Source: CAZTLE01 sp964614415
GTDB taxonomy: Bacteria; Bacteroidota; Bacteroidia; Flavobacteriales; Flavobacteriaceae
Direction of reading: 5' to 3'
Length of the DNA: 6,882 nt
NCBI GenBank assembly: GCA_964614415.1
Contig: CAZTLE010000210.1
Span: 1 to 6,882 of the forward strand
Shown piece by piece: positions 6,602 to 6,882 of the stretch. Below the pieces are notes generated by a model, which saw only the letters and a program-made list of their open reading frames with translations, did no database searches and was not told the origin of the DNA. A program made the position numbers and the translations under genes. The first letter of the stretch is position 1; the number at the start of each line of letters is the position of its first letter.

Positions 6602-6613
6602 TCAAAATTTTGA
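6602..6613. repeat. 12-bp perfect palindrome in the clpS-M57 gap
   Basis: TCAAAATTTTGA is its own reverse complement. It lies just upstream of the candidate M57 promoter, where an operator could sit, but AT-rich palindromes of this length arise easily by chance. Confidence 0.3.
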
Positions 6614-6634
6614 ATTTATCGCAATTTTAGAGCC

Positions 6635-6706
6635 AAAAACGTGAAGATTATTCAATAATTATTGGATTTTACGGTAAAACCGTAAATAATTATCAAGAAC
6701 GTTTTT
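6635..6706 (-). terminator. nested inverted repeat after clpS, possible terminator
   Basis: Three sets of arms are nested. The outer pair is AAAAACGT (6635-6642) and ACGTTTTT (6699-6706), the middle ATAATTATT (6655-6663) and AATAATTAT (6685-6693), and the inner TTTACGGT (6668-6675) and ACCGTAAA (6679-6686) around an AAA loop. Middle and inner arms together give a 15-bp stem with one 6-base bulge. On the minus strand the structure begins at the clpS stop codon and ends in five T, as an intrinsic terminator would. The stem is AT-rich and the outer helix encloses a large unpaired region, so efficiency is uncertain. Confidence 0.45.
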
Positions 6707-6882
6707 ACACGATCTCTGCGCTTAACCCGGCTTCGAGCAAGATCGTACAGCGTGGTTTCAGGTCATCATATGCGCCTGTTTTCACTGTGCACTTTCCTTT
6801 GTAGTGGACAATTAGTGAGCATTGTTCTGCCTGTTCCGGAGTATGATCACAGGCATAGATAAGCGTATTTATAACGTGGTCG
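6705..6882 (-). CDS. clpS: ATP-dependent Clp protease adaptor ClpS (C-terminal part)
   Basis: The last 58 codons of a gene that continues past the right edge, with its TAA stop at 6707-6705. The translation starts DHVINTLIYACDH and contains SLIVHYKGKC and CTILLEAGLSAEIV at the end. This aligns with the ClpS core: the AVHYQGK segment of E. coli ClpS, whose His helps bind the N-terminal residue of N-degron substrates, corresponds to VHYKGK here. ClpS binds the ClpA/ClpC N-terminal domain and presents N-degron proteins for degradation by ClpAP/ClpCP. The EAGLSAEIV-type end is, from memory, usual in Bacteroidota. The N-terminal part with the NDD motif is outside the window. It is upstream of and co-directional with the M57 gene, 165 bp apart, so probably separately transcribed. 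Confidence 0.92.
   Translation of the reverse strand, partial: DHVINTLIYACDHTPEQAEQCSLIVHYKGKCTVKTGAYDDLKPRCTILLEAGLSAEIV

Noticed and set aside
6540..6704. FNR/Crp-like site (TTGATnnnnATCAA) near TTGATGATTAA upstream of the M57 gene
   Set aside because: Only one half-site is present; the second half does not match, so the symmetry needed for such a dimeric regulator is missing.
1..6882. Search for a mobile element, CRISPR array, toxin-antitoxin or defence system
   Set aside because: No transposase, direct-repeat array, tRNA-linked att site or small paired genes were seen. The CPBP (Abi-like) protein alone does not make a defence or bacteriocin-immunity locus.

Overview
The window comes from a member of the Bacteroidota, most likely a Flavobacteriia-type organism. 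The evidence is a cytochrome c oxidase subunit in which the end of CcoN runs directly into CcoO, the gene order ccoNO-ccoQ-ccoP-ccoG-fixH-TauE/SafE-like, a HEIGH-type M57 lipoprotein peptidase, a ClpS of the type seen in this phylum, and mostly no Shine-Dalgarno sequences before starts. The species cannot be fixed from the sequence.

Positions 1-4878 (+ strand) are the downstream part of an operon for a cbb3-type high-affinity terminal oxidase and its assembly factors. It starts inside the fused ccoNO gene (5' end outside the window). Then come ccoQ, ccoP (overlapping ccoQ by ATGA), ccoG (polyferredoxin-like, linked to copper handling in cbb3 biogenesis), fixH/ccoH, and a DsbD/SafE-like membrane protein that overlaps fixH by one base. 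Electrons enter through the c-type hemes of CcoP and CcoO and reach the binuclear centre of CcoN. CcoG, FixH and probably the SafE-like protein serve metal supply and assembly.

Positions 4957-5610 (+) encode a separate CPBP-family membrane protein whose usual catalytic Glu pair reads Gln-Gln. It converges on a minus-strand gene (5694-6539) for a secreted M57 metallopeptidase lipoprotein. A strong hairpin between the two has its T-tract on the minus strand. Upstream of the peptidase lies a 165-bp AT-rich gap with a candidate Bacteroidota promoter and nested inverted repeats. After that comes the 3' end of clpS (minus strand), cut by the window edge and too short to appear as a long ORF.

No mobile element, CRISPR array, tRNA or rRNA was seen. 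The content is largely core respiratory metabolism, and I find no convincing undescribed system. The points most worth a second look are the single-heme CcoP, the Glu-to-Gln CPBP protein, the Cys/His tail of the SafE-like protein, and the nested inverted repeat after clpS.
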